64,000 bases of DNA from Amyelois transitella (GCF_032362555.1 NC_083525.1:7921501-7985500); one strand, 5' to 3'. Shown: positions 39,401 to 48,747, counted from the first letter of the stretch. Made by a program: numbers and translations. Notes: generated by a model not told the origin, from the sequence alone.

Positions 39401-41986
39401 TATTATAAAATAATTAATATTAGTTTAAATATATTTAATTAGGTATATTTATTATTAGTACTTTGCCAAATATTAATATGATTACAGACAGAGTGCAGCC
39501 AATCAGGCTTCACCGTTCGGAAGACAGGAACCGGAACTACGATGGCGTCCGGCTGACTGCCAGCGGTTGGGGCCGAACCTGGACCAACGGTAAGCAATTG
39601 TTGCATATATCCTTTTAAAAAATATATAATCAGTAATGGGTAGAGTGCCGTGTGGTTCCCGGCACCAATACAAAAAAGAATAGGACACTAGGGTGACTAA
39701 GGGGTAGGCTTATAAACTTGGGATTCTTATTTTAGGCGATGGGCTAGCAACTTGTCACTATTTGAATCTCAATTCAATCTTAAAGCCAAATAGTTGAACG
39801 TGGCCTATCAGTCTTTTCAAGGCTGTTGGCTAAGTTGTATACATATGGTATAAGTAGCCGTATGTTTTCTCAAAATTCCATCGGGAACAAAAGTTTGTTA
39901 TCCTATTATATATTTGTTTCCGCTGGAATTTTAAGATTCAACATTAGAAAAATTTTGGCTTTTCCTGTCATAATCCAAAGGTCGACTAAACCGGTCAATA
40001 AGATCATGAATCATTTATTTGCTTAAATAACATTTTAGTTATTCATTTATATATATATATATATATATATATATCAAAGCTAATTATTACACAAGTTTTA
40101 AAAACAAATCTCATTGTTACCAGGAGCATCCCCCGAGAACCTTAACTGGGTATACCTGAGAGGTGTCACCAACGCGGCCTGCTTGGCAGCCTTCGGAGGC
40201 GGCTCCATCATCCAGCCTTCCACCATCTGTGCCAGGGGATATAACGATACTACGCAGTCTATTTGTCAAGTGGGTAAAAAGTAAAAAGTAACAAACAAAA
40301 TACATACATAATTACGTCTATATCCCTTGCGGGGAAGACAGAGCCAACTGTCTGAAAAAGACTGATTAAAACTAAATTATACATACATATATCACGTTTT
40401 TACCCCCTCACGGCGTAGACAGAACCAACATTGTCGAAAAGTAGTAAAGTAATGATAGAATTGGGATTCATATAGTGACAGGTTGCTAGCCCGTCGCCTT
40501 AAAGAAGAATCCCAAGTTAACAAGCCCTACAGCTGAACATGCCCTTTCAGTCTTTTCAAAACTGTTGCCTCTATTAATTATATGTTATGCCTATTTGCCA
40601 TGCCTGTCGGATACTCTTGACCTGACATATATATGACGTATAGACGTGATTATATGAATGAGAGTGCCTGTGATCAGCTCAACTCATGACTTGATATTTC
40701 TTTTTCAGGGTGACAGCGGTGGTCCTTTGACTGTGGTTGATGAAGATGGAGTGCTGTCTCTAGTTGGAGTCTCATCCTTCGTCTCCGGAACAGGTTGCCA
40801 CACGGACTTCCCAGCTGGTAAGCATGCATGAAAGCCTTTTCAAGGTAGGCAAAGGCTGACGGCCTCTATGGCGCAGCGGTAGTATAATTGTCTGTGCCAC
40901 CGGTGTCCCGGGTTCGAATGCTGGCCAAAAAAAGAATCTTCTGATTGGCTTGGGCTTGGATGATTATTTTTTTAAGTATTTAATGTAAAATGTGTAATAG
41001 AGGCTTACTCAATATGTGTAATTTGTCCTGTATATACATATTTCATTTAATTTTATTTTAATATAGACGTGACTATATGTATGTATGTAATACACTAATA
41101 ATACTCTTTATGTTTAGGTTTTATTCGCCCGGGACATTACCACGATTGGTACTTAGAAGTCACGGGAATCGACTTCGATTGGGAAGAATATGAAGTGTCT
41201 ACTACTACCACTACTACACCATTGCCAGATACAACCATTTATCCGGGTCCAAACACCACCTATACTGTACCAGATACTACCTTATATCCGGGACCAAACA
41301 ATACTACACCGGCACCAAACACCACCTATACTGTACCAGATACTACCTTATATCCGGGACCAAACAATACTACACCGGCACCAAACACCACCTATACTGT
41401 ACCAGATACTACCTTATATCCGGGACCAAACAATACTACACCGGCACCAAACACCACCTATACTGTACCAGATACTACTTTATATCCGGGACCAAACAAT
41501 ACTACACCGGCACCAAACACCACCTATACTGTACCAGATACTACCTTATATCCGGGACCAAACAGTACTACACCGGCACCAAATACCACCTATACTATAC
41601 CAGATACTACTTTATATCCGGGACCAAACAATACTACACCGGCACCAAACACCACGTATACTGTACCAGATACAACTTTATATCCGGGACCAAACAATAC
41701 TACACCGGCACCAAACACCACGTATACTGTACCAGATACTACTTTATATCCGGGACCAAACAATACTACACCGGCACCAAACACCACGTATACTGTACCA
41801 GATACAACTTTATATCCGGGACCAAACGCAACATACCCAGAAATTGGTAGTACCGTATACCCAGTACCAAATACCACTTATGCAGTACCAGATACAACAA
41901 TAATTGACTCAGTTCCGGAAACTAAAATGAACGACGATGATGAAACAATTCTGAAATGGTTCAAATCGAAATTACTGTTTTTCTAA
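33444..41986 (+). CDS. Chymotrypsin-like secreted serine protease 2 with Thr/Pro/Asn repeat tail
   Basis: Exons: 33444-33494, 35879-35924, 37018-37171, 38218-38387, 39488-39589, 40124-40269, 40709-40817, 41118-41986; 548 residues. The first seven exons have the same lengths (51, 46, 154, 170, 102, 146, 109) as those of the paralogue at 20465, so residue numbers coincide: signal peptide ~1-20, activation at Arg35-Ile36, triad His80, Asp127 and Ser226 (CQGDSGGP), pocket Ser220. The protease domain ends GIDFDWEEYEV. The tail is unrelated to the paralogue's: a Thr run, then eight 22-residue units (NTTPAPNTTYT...) with partial units on each side. Nearly every unit carries two Asn-X-Thr sequons, which predicts a heavily glycosylated, mucin-like stalk. 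The last residues are charged then hydrophobic (KWFKSKLLFF). AATAAA at 42078-42083 is a likely poly(A) signal. Substrate and tissue are unknown. Confidence 0.92.
33524..33577 (-). mobile_element. Helitron-like 3'-end fragment
   Basis: CTAGCTGTGCCCGCGACTTC, then CGCGTGGAATAG: the CTAG terminus with its hairpin, read on the minus strand. The rest is deleted. Confidence 0.75.
33640..33750 (+). mobile_element. LINE 3'-end repeat (GGCCTTTGCCCAGTAGTGGGA type)
   Basis: GAGAGGCCTTTGCCCAGTAG, then GGCTGATAC, a block I recall as a common lepidopteran LINE/SINE 3' terminus. Only one copy lies in this window. Confidence 0.5.
34445..34605 (-). mobile_element. Helitron-like element, diverged 5' half
   Basis: On the minus strand ATATTATAAAGCTGAAGAG, then GCGCTAATCTCAGAAACTAC; on the plus strand the sequence ends in CTCTTCAGCTTTATAATATT. 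The TTGAATAATTC block differs from other copies. Confidence 0.65.
34612..34865 (-). mobile_element. RTE-tailed SINE, full length
   Basis: From TACATACATATGGTCACGTC to GGGAACCACACGGCA, near-consensus throughout; protease 2 intron 1. Confidence 0.9.
34990..35340 (+). repeat. Unnamed interspersed repeat with a SINE fragment inserted
   Basis: GACGGACGAACGCTTTGATA, AAGGCACAAGTCTGAATCCC and CATCGTGAGGAAACC are blocks I associate with lepidopteran interspersed repeats. A minus-strand RTE-tailed SINE piece lies at 35105-35200, and CACTTCGGCC is repeated on each side of it (35090 and 35191). Confidence 0.5.
35345..35668. repeat. 171-bp tandem duplication
   Basis: The segment from ATGGGAGTCGCTTCGTGTAA through CAGCCAGGAGGAAGAA to ACGCTTTAA occurs at ~35365-35500 and again 171 bp later (~35536-35668), with only a few differences. 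Confidence 0.85.
35690..35785 (-). mobile_element. LINE 3'-UTR repeat (GAATAGAATAGATTTATTTT type)
   Basis: The same block, followed by GGATACGAGGTATCACTTAT and TGACGTCACATCACT, recurs at 38670 and, reversed, at 52240-52420. On the minus strand it carries AATAAA near a TTCTATTCTATTC tail. Confidence 0.6.
35800..36080 (-). mobile_element. RTE-tailed SINE fragments around exon 2 of protease 2
   Basis: Tail-side fragments at 35805-35860 (ending 18 bp before the exon 2 acceptor) and 35960-36080 flank exon 2 on both sides. Confidence 0.65.
36085..36150 (-). mobile_element. RTE-like LINE, 3'-end scrap
   Basis: TCTTTTCCGGAAGGGGTAGG and CTACATCTTTCCACTTGCCA are joined directly to a SINE fragment without an intervening tail. 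Confidence 0.6.
36183..36393 (-). mobile_element. tRNA-derived SINE, full length
   Basis: Reversed B box GGATTCGAACC and reversed A box CCGCTGCGCCA are intact. It is the only minus-strand copy of this SINE in the window. Confidence 0.85.
36655..36840 (+). mobile_element. RTE-tailed SINE, 5'-truncated
   Basis: Starts at ATGGATGTCGTGAAAGGCGA, has a short insertion near TTGTAGATTATTAATTATC, and ends AAGGGATATGTATGT. Confidence 0.8.
37245..37750 (+). mobile_element. Two RTE-tailed SINEs in direct order
   Basis: First copy 37250-37440 lacks the head; second copy 37531-37750 has the head TGTGGTTCCCAGTACTGATA but an internal deletion after GGGATTCTTTTGAA. Both end in ATGTATGTAT. Confidence 0.8.
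37875..38139 (-). mobile_element. RTE-tailed SINE, full length
   Basis: From ACATACATACATATGATCAC to GGGAACCACACGGCAC. The short flank ATTATTAGACATAC is repeated at 37866-37879 and ~38140-38153, a probable target-site duplication. Confidence 0.9.
38409..38655 (+). mobile_element. tRNA-derived SINE, full length
   Basis: Starts 20 bp after the exon 4 donor of protease 2. A and B boxes are intact and the tail is TTTATTTATTTTTATTTATT. Confidence 0.85.
38670..38740 (-). mobile_element. LINE 3'-UTR repeat (GAATAGAATAGA type)
   Basis: TTTATTTTCAAAATTGGATA, then AAGGTAGATATCACTTATTG and ACGTCACATAAC; the second direct copy of the block at 35690. Confidence 0.6.
38957..39230 (+). mobile_element. Helitron-like nonautonomous element, full length
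   Basis: TCTATACTAATATTATAAAG to CCACAGCTAG. A partial second 5' terminus (CATCTATACTAATACGAG) lies immediately upstream at 38934-38956. Confidence 0.8.
39645..39835 (+). mobile_element. RTE-tailed SINE, 3'-truncated
   Basis: Complete head GTGCCGTGTGGTTCCCGGCAC, a deletion across GATGTCGTAAAAGG, and an end at AGGCTGTTGGCTA with no (ATGT)n tail. Confidence 0.8.
40049..40074. repeat. (TA)n microsatellite
   Basis: Thirteen uninterrupted TA units in protease 2 intron 5. Confidence 0.9.
40300..40660. mobile_element. Broken RTE-tailed SINE pieces
   Basis: Minus-strand scraps at 40300-40370 and 40380-40525 and plus-strand scraps at 40525-40580 and 40630-40660 fill the intron before exon 7. No full copy is present. 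Confidence 0.6.
40859..41046 (+). mobile_element. tRNA-derived SINE, degenerate
   Basis: A box TGGCGCAGCGG kept; B box GGTTCGAATGC has one change; most of the 3' body is deleted. Confidence 0.75.
41234..41893 (+). repeat. 66-bp minisatellite encoding the protease 2 tail
   Basis: Eight full 66-bp units plus partial units at both ends. Each unit encodes 22 residues. Units differ by a few silent changes (ACCTTATAT/ACTTTATAT, ACCTAT/ACGTAT) and rare replacements (Asn to Ser, Val to Ile), so the array is young and kept in frame. Confidence 0.95.
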
Positions 41987-42258
41987 TATAGAGAGATATA
42001 CGAGGAATATTATAAAGAAACACTTTCAAGGCACTAATGATCTAAATACCTCTTTTTTTATTAGTTGATTTGTATTAAATAAAGTTTTTATTTACCTACG
42101 TCAAATATTTTTTTTTATTCATTGCCAAAGTGTGTTGTTTGATAGAGTGTGGCTGAGAGTAAAAGAGATGGATGGCAAAGTAAATTTAAATTTAAAGGTA
42201 ATTTTTCCTTTATGAATTAATTTAGCTATTAAATGAAAGCAAACTCAATTATTTATAA

Positions 42259-42496
42259 GTGCCGTGTGGTTCCCGGCAATTGAAAAGAAAATAAGACCGC
42301 TCCATCTCGTTCCCATGGATGTCGTAAAAGTCGACTTAGGGATAGGCTTATATACTTAGGATTCTACTTGGAGTGCGATGGGCTAGCAACCTGTCACTAT
42401 TTGAATCTCAATTCAGCCATTGAAAGTTTGAATCAATTTTTTTCAAGACTGTTGGCTCTGTTTACCACGCAAGGGATATAGACGTGATTATATTTA
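42259..42496 (+). mobile_element. RTE-tailed SINE, full length
   Basis: GTGCCGTGTGGTTCCCGGCA to GACGTGATTATATTTAT. A Helitron-like element adjoins its 3' end without a gap. Confidence 0.85.
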
Positions 42497-42758
42497 TAGC
42501 TGTGCCCGCGACTTCGTCCGGGTGGAATAGTTATTTTGGGCATCATTAAAGGCCTCAAGGATGAATAATTTCCCCCGTTTATTTTCACATTTTCCATTAT
42601 TTCTTCGCTCCTTATAGTTGCAGCGTGATGTTATACAGCCGAAAGCTTTATATAAATGCTCTATTTAACACAAAAATAAGTTTTGAATTCGAACCAGTAG
42701 TTCCTGAGATTAGCGCCTTCAAACAAACAAACTCTTCAGCTTAATAATATTAGTATAG
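42497..42758 (-). mobile_element. Helitron-like nonautonomous element
   Basis: Minus strand from TCTATACTAATATTATTAAG to GCGGGCACAGCTAT; the terminal CTAG is changed to CTAT. Confidence 0.75.
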
Positions 42759-42959
42759 AAGATAAGTTCCTTAAACACTTGTCACAATATATGCACTACA
42801 CATATTGAAACTGTGTTTTAAATAAAAAAATATATATATATTTATAATTTACTTACGGAACCCTGAAATGAAAACTAGCACAGTGCAAATATGTCATTGC
42901 CTCACACATAGTGCCTTACTTAAAATATGCAAAAAGCTAAATGTTGTTTAACTTACGAC

Positions 42960-43045
42960 ACAAAGAAACAGGGTGACTGCGTGTGACGTCGCCGTATTGC
43001 GGTATTGACCGGCGCGCATGCGCAACGGTGTTGCCATTCATTTTA
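42960..43045. promoter_or_regulatory. GC-rich patch with an NRF1-type site and a CRE-like core
   Basis: CGCGCATGCGCA at 43013-43024 is a perfect NRF1-type palindrome, and TGACGTC lies near 42984. This suggests a promoter or CpG-rich regulatory stretch, but no exon was found next to it. Confidence 0.35.
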
Positions 43046-43258
43046 TGAATGATTATATTAATGCGAAAGTAACTTTGTCTTTCTGTCTGTTAAGCGTTCA
43101 CGATTTCTCGACGACGAGCGAAACTCCTGAATTGATTTTGATGGAATTTTGTATAGAAACAGAGTTAGCACCGAGGAAGAAGATAGGTAAAACGGGAAGA
43201 CGGGGTTAACATATTGTTAGTAAACCTTTACCGCGAACGATCGCGGGCAACAGCTAGT
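43046..43258 (+). mobile_element. Third Helitron-like family
   Basis: Starts near ATTATATTAATGCGAAAGTA and ends GATCGCGGGCAACAGCTAG. The CTAG terminus and preceding GC hairpin fit Helitrons, but the body differs from the other families. Confidence 0.6.
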
Positions 43259-43452
43259 TAACTCATAAATTTGGAGAAAGATTTCGATCATATCTGACAT
43301 GGAGATAGATTAGATCATCAGGAGTAATATGCTATTTTTGTTCCTAGAAAAGACTTCAAGCACGCTGAAGTCCGGGTAAAGGGAAAAGTAGAATGTCCGA
43401 AAGTGAACCCTAGGCCTTGAAGCATAGTGGTGGAAGATGACTTATATGTTGA

Positions 43453-43517
43453 AATATAATAGTATTTCCATGAATGCAAAGTACAGGGCTTTGCATTCAT
43501 GGAAATACTATTATATT
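43453..43517. repeat. 29-bp perfect inverted repeat with 7-nt loop
   Basis: Arms 43453-43481 and 43489-43517 are exact reverse complements (centre ATGCAAAG-tacaggg-CTTTGCAT). The hairpin would be stable as RNA. It could be a precursor-like RNA hairpin or a foldback left by a rearrangement. Confidence 0.9.
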
Positions 43518-43599
43518 ATATATCAAATATTATATATCAAAAGCTAGAGAAATTTATAATCAATAAAATACCTCGAAACATAGGTAATACCGCGACACT

Positions 43600-43885
43600 G
43601 GCAACCCCGTCCAAAGTTTGGCGCGCGCGCGATCCGCACCTTCAAATCAACATGGCGTCGGCCGTAGCTGCTCGCCTTACACAATAACGTTGCCGGAAAA
43701 CCGCTTTTCCGCTGCTGAACCGGTGTTAAAACCTATGGTGTTGTTAAAATGTTATAGTGTTTAGGTGTTACCACTGTTTCCTTTCAAGTGTAAGTGTTAA
43801 GTGTTTGCATGTGTGATACCGATGTTGTGGGAAGTACGCGGGACGATGGCCCTGATTCGCCGGGAAGCACGGATCAATTAACGTT
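43600..43885 (+). promoter_or_regulatory. Candidate distal promoter and non-coding first exon, possibly of the ABCA gene
   Basis: A GC-rich island in AT-rich surroundings has an E2F-type TTTGGCGCGC near 43615 and a CAACATGGCGTCGG block near 43650 (YY1/pho-type). It is followed by transcript-like sequence up to a possible donor (AAC/GTTAGT near 43881). The next gene downstream on this strand is ABCA. The link is inference only. Confidence 0.3.
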
Positions 43886-45364
43886 AGTAACTCTGTTACA
43901 TTTTTTTTTGGGAAAGTGTTTTATTAGTTCTAGGAAAAATTGACGTTCCTTTCCACATAGCCTGGATGTTTATTTATAGTCTGTGATGCCAAAACTAATC
44001 CGTGCGTCATATTTTTTTTTATATCGTTAATAACACTGGCCGGTGAGAAATTAAAAAAAAAAAAAAAATTAGTAAGACGCTGGATTTATTGTGGTCATTT
44101 AAAATTGTAAGTGTTCCAAATAGGTTACTAAAAAAACATTAGCAAACATTGAATAATTGAATTTTAAACATTATATTATTGAAAAGTACATAACATAAAA
44201 TAATATAAGTATCTACACTGTTTCACAAATAATTATTACTCGGACTTAATGACTTAATTTCCATTAAAAATTGTTATCTTTCGACATTGGGACGCCATGA
44301 ACCAAATATTACTTACCATAAAAAAACTACTAGGTTTCCATAAATTTATCAAGTCAATGCTACGAACCAAGCTACGAGCTACGCTCTCCGGTAACTCTAC
44401 GCCGTAGCTGTCGTAGGAAATCGTAGAGCCTCTACGGAAATAAGCTATTGTCTACTTTAATTACTTACATTTTGAACTAGTTGTGCCTTGCGGCTGTATT
44501 TTCGTGGGAATTTTTGGACAAGGGTGTTAGGGTTTCTTATATGAGAACAGCATGTATTAAAATTGAAGGTTTTCTTCATTTAAGTGTCGGATTAAAACGA
44601 TTATTAACCGCCTTCAAAAAATGTTGTTTCTCAGTTTGACATGTATGTATGTATATGTATGTTTGTCGGAGATTATCTCACGTTTCCCCGACCCGATTTT
44701 GATGCGGTTTTCAGGAAAGTATTTGTCACACATAGGAGAAAATTTTACGAATTAACCGACTTTAAAAAAGGAGGATATCGATCGGAGGCAGTTCTCTTTT
44801 TACAAAAGTTCTACACACCCTAATGTCAGATGTTTAGAGTCGTTTACTTGACATTATGACATTGCACATTATAATTAAACAGCAATAGTAGTAAGAATCT
44901 TAAATTAAATATATTTAAATAACGAATAATCAAGTCTACGATAAACTTGAGAAAATAAAATCATCTGTTTATCTGTACATTAACTTAAATATCGGAAACT
45001 AATACACGGATTTCAGTGAAACTCTTGCGACTTGCGACTGATCAGACCATTTTTGAATCATGATAGAATCTGCACCATATAAATGCGCTTATTTCTTTAG
45101 TCGCCTTTTACGACATACGACACGGGAAAAGGATGTCCCATTCTAAAGTGTCAAGAAGCACACGGTGCATTTGTTTAAAACTTGTGTATTGTCCAATTAG
45201 TTGTACTACTACTCAATGCCCATGAAAATTCACGTGTTAGAGTCACGGCTGGCTCCCCGCCAATATGACGTGACGTACAGACAGCCCTGTCACGTACAAA
45301 GGGCAATTTTATAGTCGACATAATTTATACTATACATACATACACATCCATAGAAATCTATATT
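43886..45364. other. Gene-free stretch with scattered repeat scraps
   Basis: 44600-44790 carries ACCGCCTTCAAAAA and ACCGACTTTAAAAAAGGAGG, blocks typical of a moth interspersed repeat with related ends. 45090-45175 is an eroded RTE-tailed SINE (minus). Nothing coding is supported. Confidence 0.5.
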
Positions 45365-45368
45365 AAAC

Positions 45369-45619
45369 ATACATACATATATTTACGTCTATATCCCATG
45401 CGGGGTAGACAGAGCCAACAGTCTTAAAAAGACTGATAGGCCACGTTCAGCTGTTTGGGTTGAATTGAGATTCAAATAGTGACAGGTTGCTAGCCCATCG
45501 CCTAAAAGAAGAATCCCAAGTTTATAAGCCCTATCCCTTAGTCGCCGTTTACGACATCCATGGGAACGAGATGGAGCGGTCCTATTATTTTTTTATTGGT
45601 GCCGGGAACCACAAGGCAC
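45369..45619 (-). mobile_element. RTE-tailed SINE, full length
   Basis: ACATACATATATTTACGTCT to GCCGGGAACCACAAGGCAC. It lies next to a GAGGATGCAACCGGGACTA repeat block at 45620-45655. Confidence 0.85.
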
Positions 45620-46085
45620 GAGGATGCAACCGGGACTAAAGCTAGGAGGAAGAAGTTTTTCCCGGGACGTCCCCGGTTTAATTAAGGTGCCTTCCTCAGG
45701 GCAGGCTTACCTACAACCCGGAGTCTGTAACCATTATCAGTTTTAACATAACGAGATAACCATCCGACCTTAAAAATTCTTAAACACTAGTGACAAAAAA
45801 CTCAAAGCTATAACAAATAAAATAATTAAAAAAAAAACCTTGTAAGCGCAATAAAGATTAACCATCAATTAATCAGGTTCATTCATTCAGAATTCCTTCG
45901 GCAATTAAGCTAGTTCGCAGCTCTTAGATGTCAGTTCAGCTAACTAGATAATAGCGTAAGGCCGATCACACGTTTCATCAGCGCGGGTCACACGCGTTTA
46001 TAATTCCACTGTGATAATACTAACGCACGTGTAAACGCGCTGGTCGTTTTGAACGATACGATACTCGTTTTATAGCGGACGAAAG

Positions 46086-46318
46086 GTCTCTGTGGCGCAG
46101 CGGTAGTACGCTTGTCTGTGACACCGGAGGTCCCGGGTTCGAATCCCAGTCAGGGAAAATAACTTTTTCTGATTGGTCTGGGTCTTGGATTTTTATCTAT
46201 ATAATTATTATTATAAAATATAGTATCGTTGAGTTAGTATCTCGCAACACAAGTTTCGAACTTCGAGGGTAATTCAATCTGTATAATTTGTCCCGTATAT
46301 ATTTATTTATTTATTTAT
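46086..46318 (+). mobile_element. tRNA-derived SINE, full length
   Basis: Both Pol III boxes are intact; a small deletion occurs after CCCAGTCAGGG; the tail is TTTATTTATTTATTTATA. Confidence 0.85.
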
Positions 46319-46721
46319 AGCCTGGCATTTTATAATTAAGTAGGTAGAGAGTTAAGGCTAAGGCTGATTTCAGAGTGACGCCGGCGAGTAGCGCCGTTTA
46401 TTGAGCGCGCGTGCTTGACCGGTGGAGTGCTGTGAAACGAGTATTGCTAAGGCATTCGGTAAATAGCAGTATATCATACCGAAAATCAAGCGAATTAGCT
46501 TTTTATACTATAGCTAGGTTTTATATATGTATATTATAAGCAACTGCATGTCAAGTCACCCTGTATGGATGTGTAGCGGGAGCGATGATTCCTCTTCATC
46601 TTCTTCCGCCAGGTAAGGCTTTCCGCCTCAACATCTTCCGCCAGGCTAGGTGTGATGCCTGGGGAACCGCGCGACAGACGATGTTGTGTCGGAGGTTGTA
46701 TATATATATATATATATGCTC

Positions 46722-46830
46722 CAATCCGTGAAATCTTCGTAATCGCGATGTAGATTCTTCGCTGCTATTGATGATAGCGTCGCGTGATTTTATTTTTGTG
46801 ACTTGTGGCGTATAGATGTCGCCACAGAAG
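46722..46830 (+). repeat. Second copy of the repeat at 10445-10555
   Basis: GTGAAATCTTCGTAATCGCG and GATAGCGTCGCGTGATTTT, then ATAGATGTCGCCACA, align with the copy in the LRRC47 intron. A (TA)n run at 46698-46718 precedes it. Confidence 0.6.
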
Positions 46831-46917
46831 TAGGTATATGTGTAGTGTGTATACGCCCTATGGCGGCGCTGGCAATGGCGCGCGTCTCACGACATCCTGG
46901 TGTAATTAAACAGCCTT

Positions 46918-47440
46918 ACATTGTAAGGCTGGTTTTAGAGTGACGCCGGCAAGACGCGTCGTTGAGCAGCGCGTTCCAAGCCGCGCGCATGATGCGTTTG
47001 AGTTGCTTGACTTTGAAACAGGGCTATTTAAATTTACTATAATTGTAACCGGCTCTGCCGCATGGTTCCCGGCACCAATAGAAAAAATAAATAAAACCAC
47101 TCCATCTCTTTCCCATGGATGTCGTAAAAGGCGACTCAGAGATAGGCTTCTAAACTTGGGATTCTTCTTTTAAGCGACGGCCTAGCGACCAGTCACTATT
47201 TGAACTTCAATTCTATCATTAAGCCAAATAGCTGAACGTGGCCTCAGCTATTTGGCTTAAAGACTGATAAGTCTTTTCAAGACTTCGGGCTCTGATTCGG
47301 ATCGGATTAAACTTTGACCATATGTACATACATACATATGTATGTGTGTGCTTGGCGCTAATTAAACGCGTGACTCTGAATTAAGCTTAAGAGCGCGCGT
47401 GTGACCGGCGCTGATCAAACTGTAAAACAAGCCTTAAAAG
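46918..47440. mobile_element. Possible DNA-transposon remnant with inverted ends, SINE inserted
   Basis: AAGGCTGGTTTTAGAGTGAC at the left and (reversed) AAGGCTTGTTTTACAGTTTG at the right form imperfect inverted ends. A similar left end, AAGGCTGATTTCAGAGTGAC, occurs at 46358. A rearranged RTE-tailed SINE occupies 47050-47340. The family is not recognised. Confidence 0.4.
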
Positions 47441-47624
47441 AAGTCTCTGGACGCGACGAAGCCGGATGAAGTGTATTAGTTTATGAGTGCGATGGCCTCC
47501 CACGCCTTCACGGTTAAAGAGCGCGATGTGTGCGACTTTATTTTTAGACGTTACAGAAATACGTTGACAAACGTGGTTAGTAAAGTCATGATCACATCTA
47601 ACTTTTCTTTCTAAATAGCCAAAG

Positions 47625-47878
47625 GTGCCGTGTGGTTCCCGGCACCAATACAAAAAAGAAAAGAACCACTCCATCTCTTTCGCATGGATGTCGTAAAAGG
47701 CGACTAAGGGATATGCTTACAAACTTGAGATTCTTTTTATTAGGCGATGGGCTAGCAACCTGTCACTATTTAGATCTCAATTCTATCATTTAGCCAAATA
47801 GCTGAACGTGGCCGATCAGTATTTTCAAGACTGCTGGCTATGTCTACCCCACATATATACGTATGTACGTATGTTTGT
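47625..47878 (+). mobile_element. RTE-tailed SINE, full length
   Basis: Complete head; the end block CTACCCCACATATATACGTA lacks the AAGGGATATAGACGTG segment, a small 3' deletion. Confidence 0.85.
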
Positions 47879-48169
47879 GAACTTAATCTAGAATCCTAGA
47901 TCCATTCTAGGTCACGCGAGACAGACCCAGCGGCGTCTGGGCCTAGGCTTGGCATTGCCCCAGTAACATAATGCTTGGTATGTCGTAAAATTGATTAAGG
48001 GCATTCACTACACTCGGGTTAGGGGGGCGCGTTCCGTTTTAGTCGTATTGAATTTAATGGTTGCTCTTTGGTTTATTAAAAAAAGAAAGGTATATTTTTA
48101 AGACGTGTTACGACGTGTATTTAAGTGTGAAGTAAATCATGTATTTATGCCTTCACGTTCAGTTTATAG

Positions 48170-48253
48170 TGCCGTGTGGTCGGAACTTTAGTCATCACTC
48201 CATCTCTCTCACTCATCACTCTTTTTTTTTTGGTACCGGGAACCACACGGCAC
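48170..48253. mobile_element. SINE head palindrome (solo foldback)
   Basis: GTGCCGTGTGGTC at the left and GGAACCACACGGCAC at the right are inverted copies of the RTE-tailed SINE head, with only ~55 bp between and the whole body missing. Confidence 0.7.
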
Positions 48254-48298
48254 TTGAATGTTTCATGCAATACCTTAGAATCCTACTTCCTACTACTA

Positions 48299-48503
48299 TC
48301 CTACTACTATTATAAAGGCGAAAGTTTGTATGGATGTATGGATGTTTGTTACTCTTTCACGCAAAAACTACTAAACCGATTACCATGAAATTTGGTATGT
48401 AGGTAGCTGAAGACCCAGAATAACATATAGGCTACTTTTTATCCCGGAGTTCCCGCGGGATTGATACGGTTTCCATGCGGACGAAGTCGCGGGCAGCTTC
48501 TAG
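48299..48503 (+). mobile_element. Second Helitron-like family, full copy
   Basis: Starts TCCTACTACTATTATAAAGG and ends GAAGTCGCGGGCAGCTTCTAG. The body (ACTAAACCGATTACCATGAA) differs from the TCTATACTAATATT family. Confidence 0.7.
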
Positions 48504-48509
48504 TATCCT

Positions 48510-48596
48510 ATAATGTCAAAGTATCGTTGAGTTTTTGTCTAACTAATAAAACTAACTTGGCTAGCTCAATTTGTGTGACTTGTCCGTATATGCCAG
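48510..48596 (+). mobile_element. tRNA-derived SINE, tail fragment
   Basis: AAGTATCGTTGAGTTTTTGT, then TGGCTAGCTCAATTTGTGTG and ACTTGTCCGTATA; very diverged. Confidence 0.45.
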
Positions 48597-48747
48597 TTCG
48601 GGACTTCTTGTTCATATTGACCCGACGGTTGATTGCGGCTGTAACGTCGTCATGGCCGTAAAGTGACGTCATAGGTCACGTACGAACTTTTATCACTGTC
48701 GGAGTTTATTTTTGTGAGAAATGATATGTTCACGTGTCTCTCTATTA

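Noticed and set aside
41190-41903. 237-residue frame rich in HQTPPILYQI repeats
   Set aside because: It is the second frame of the protease 2 minisatellite; the protease frame is supported by seven upstream exons.
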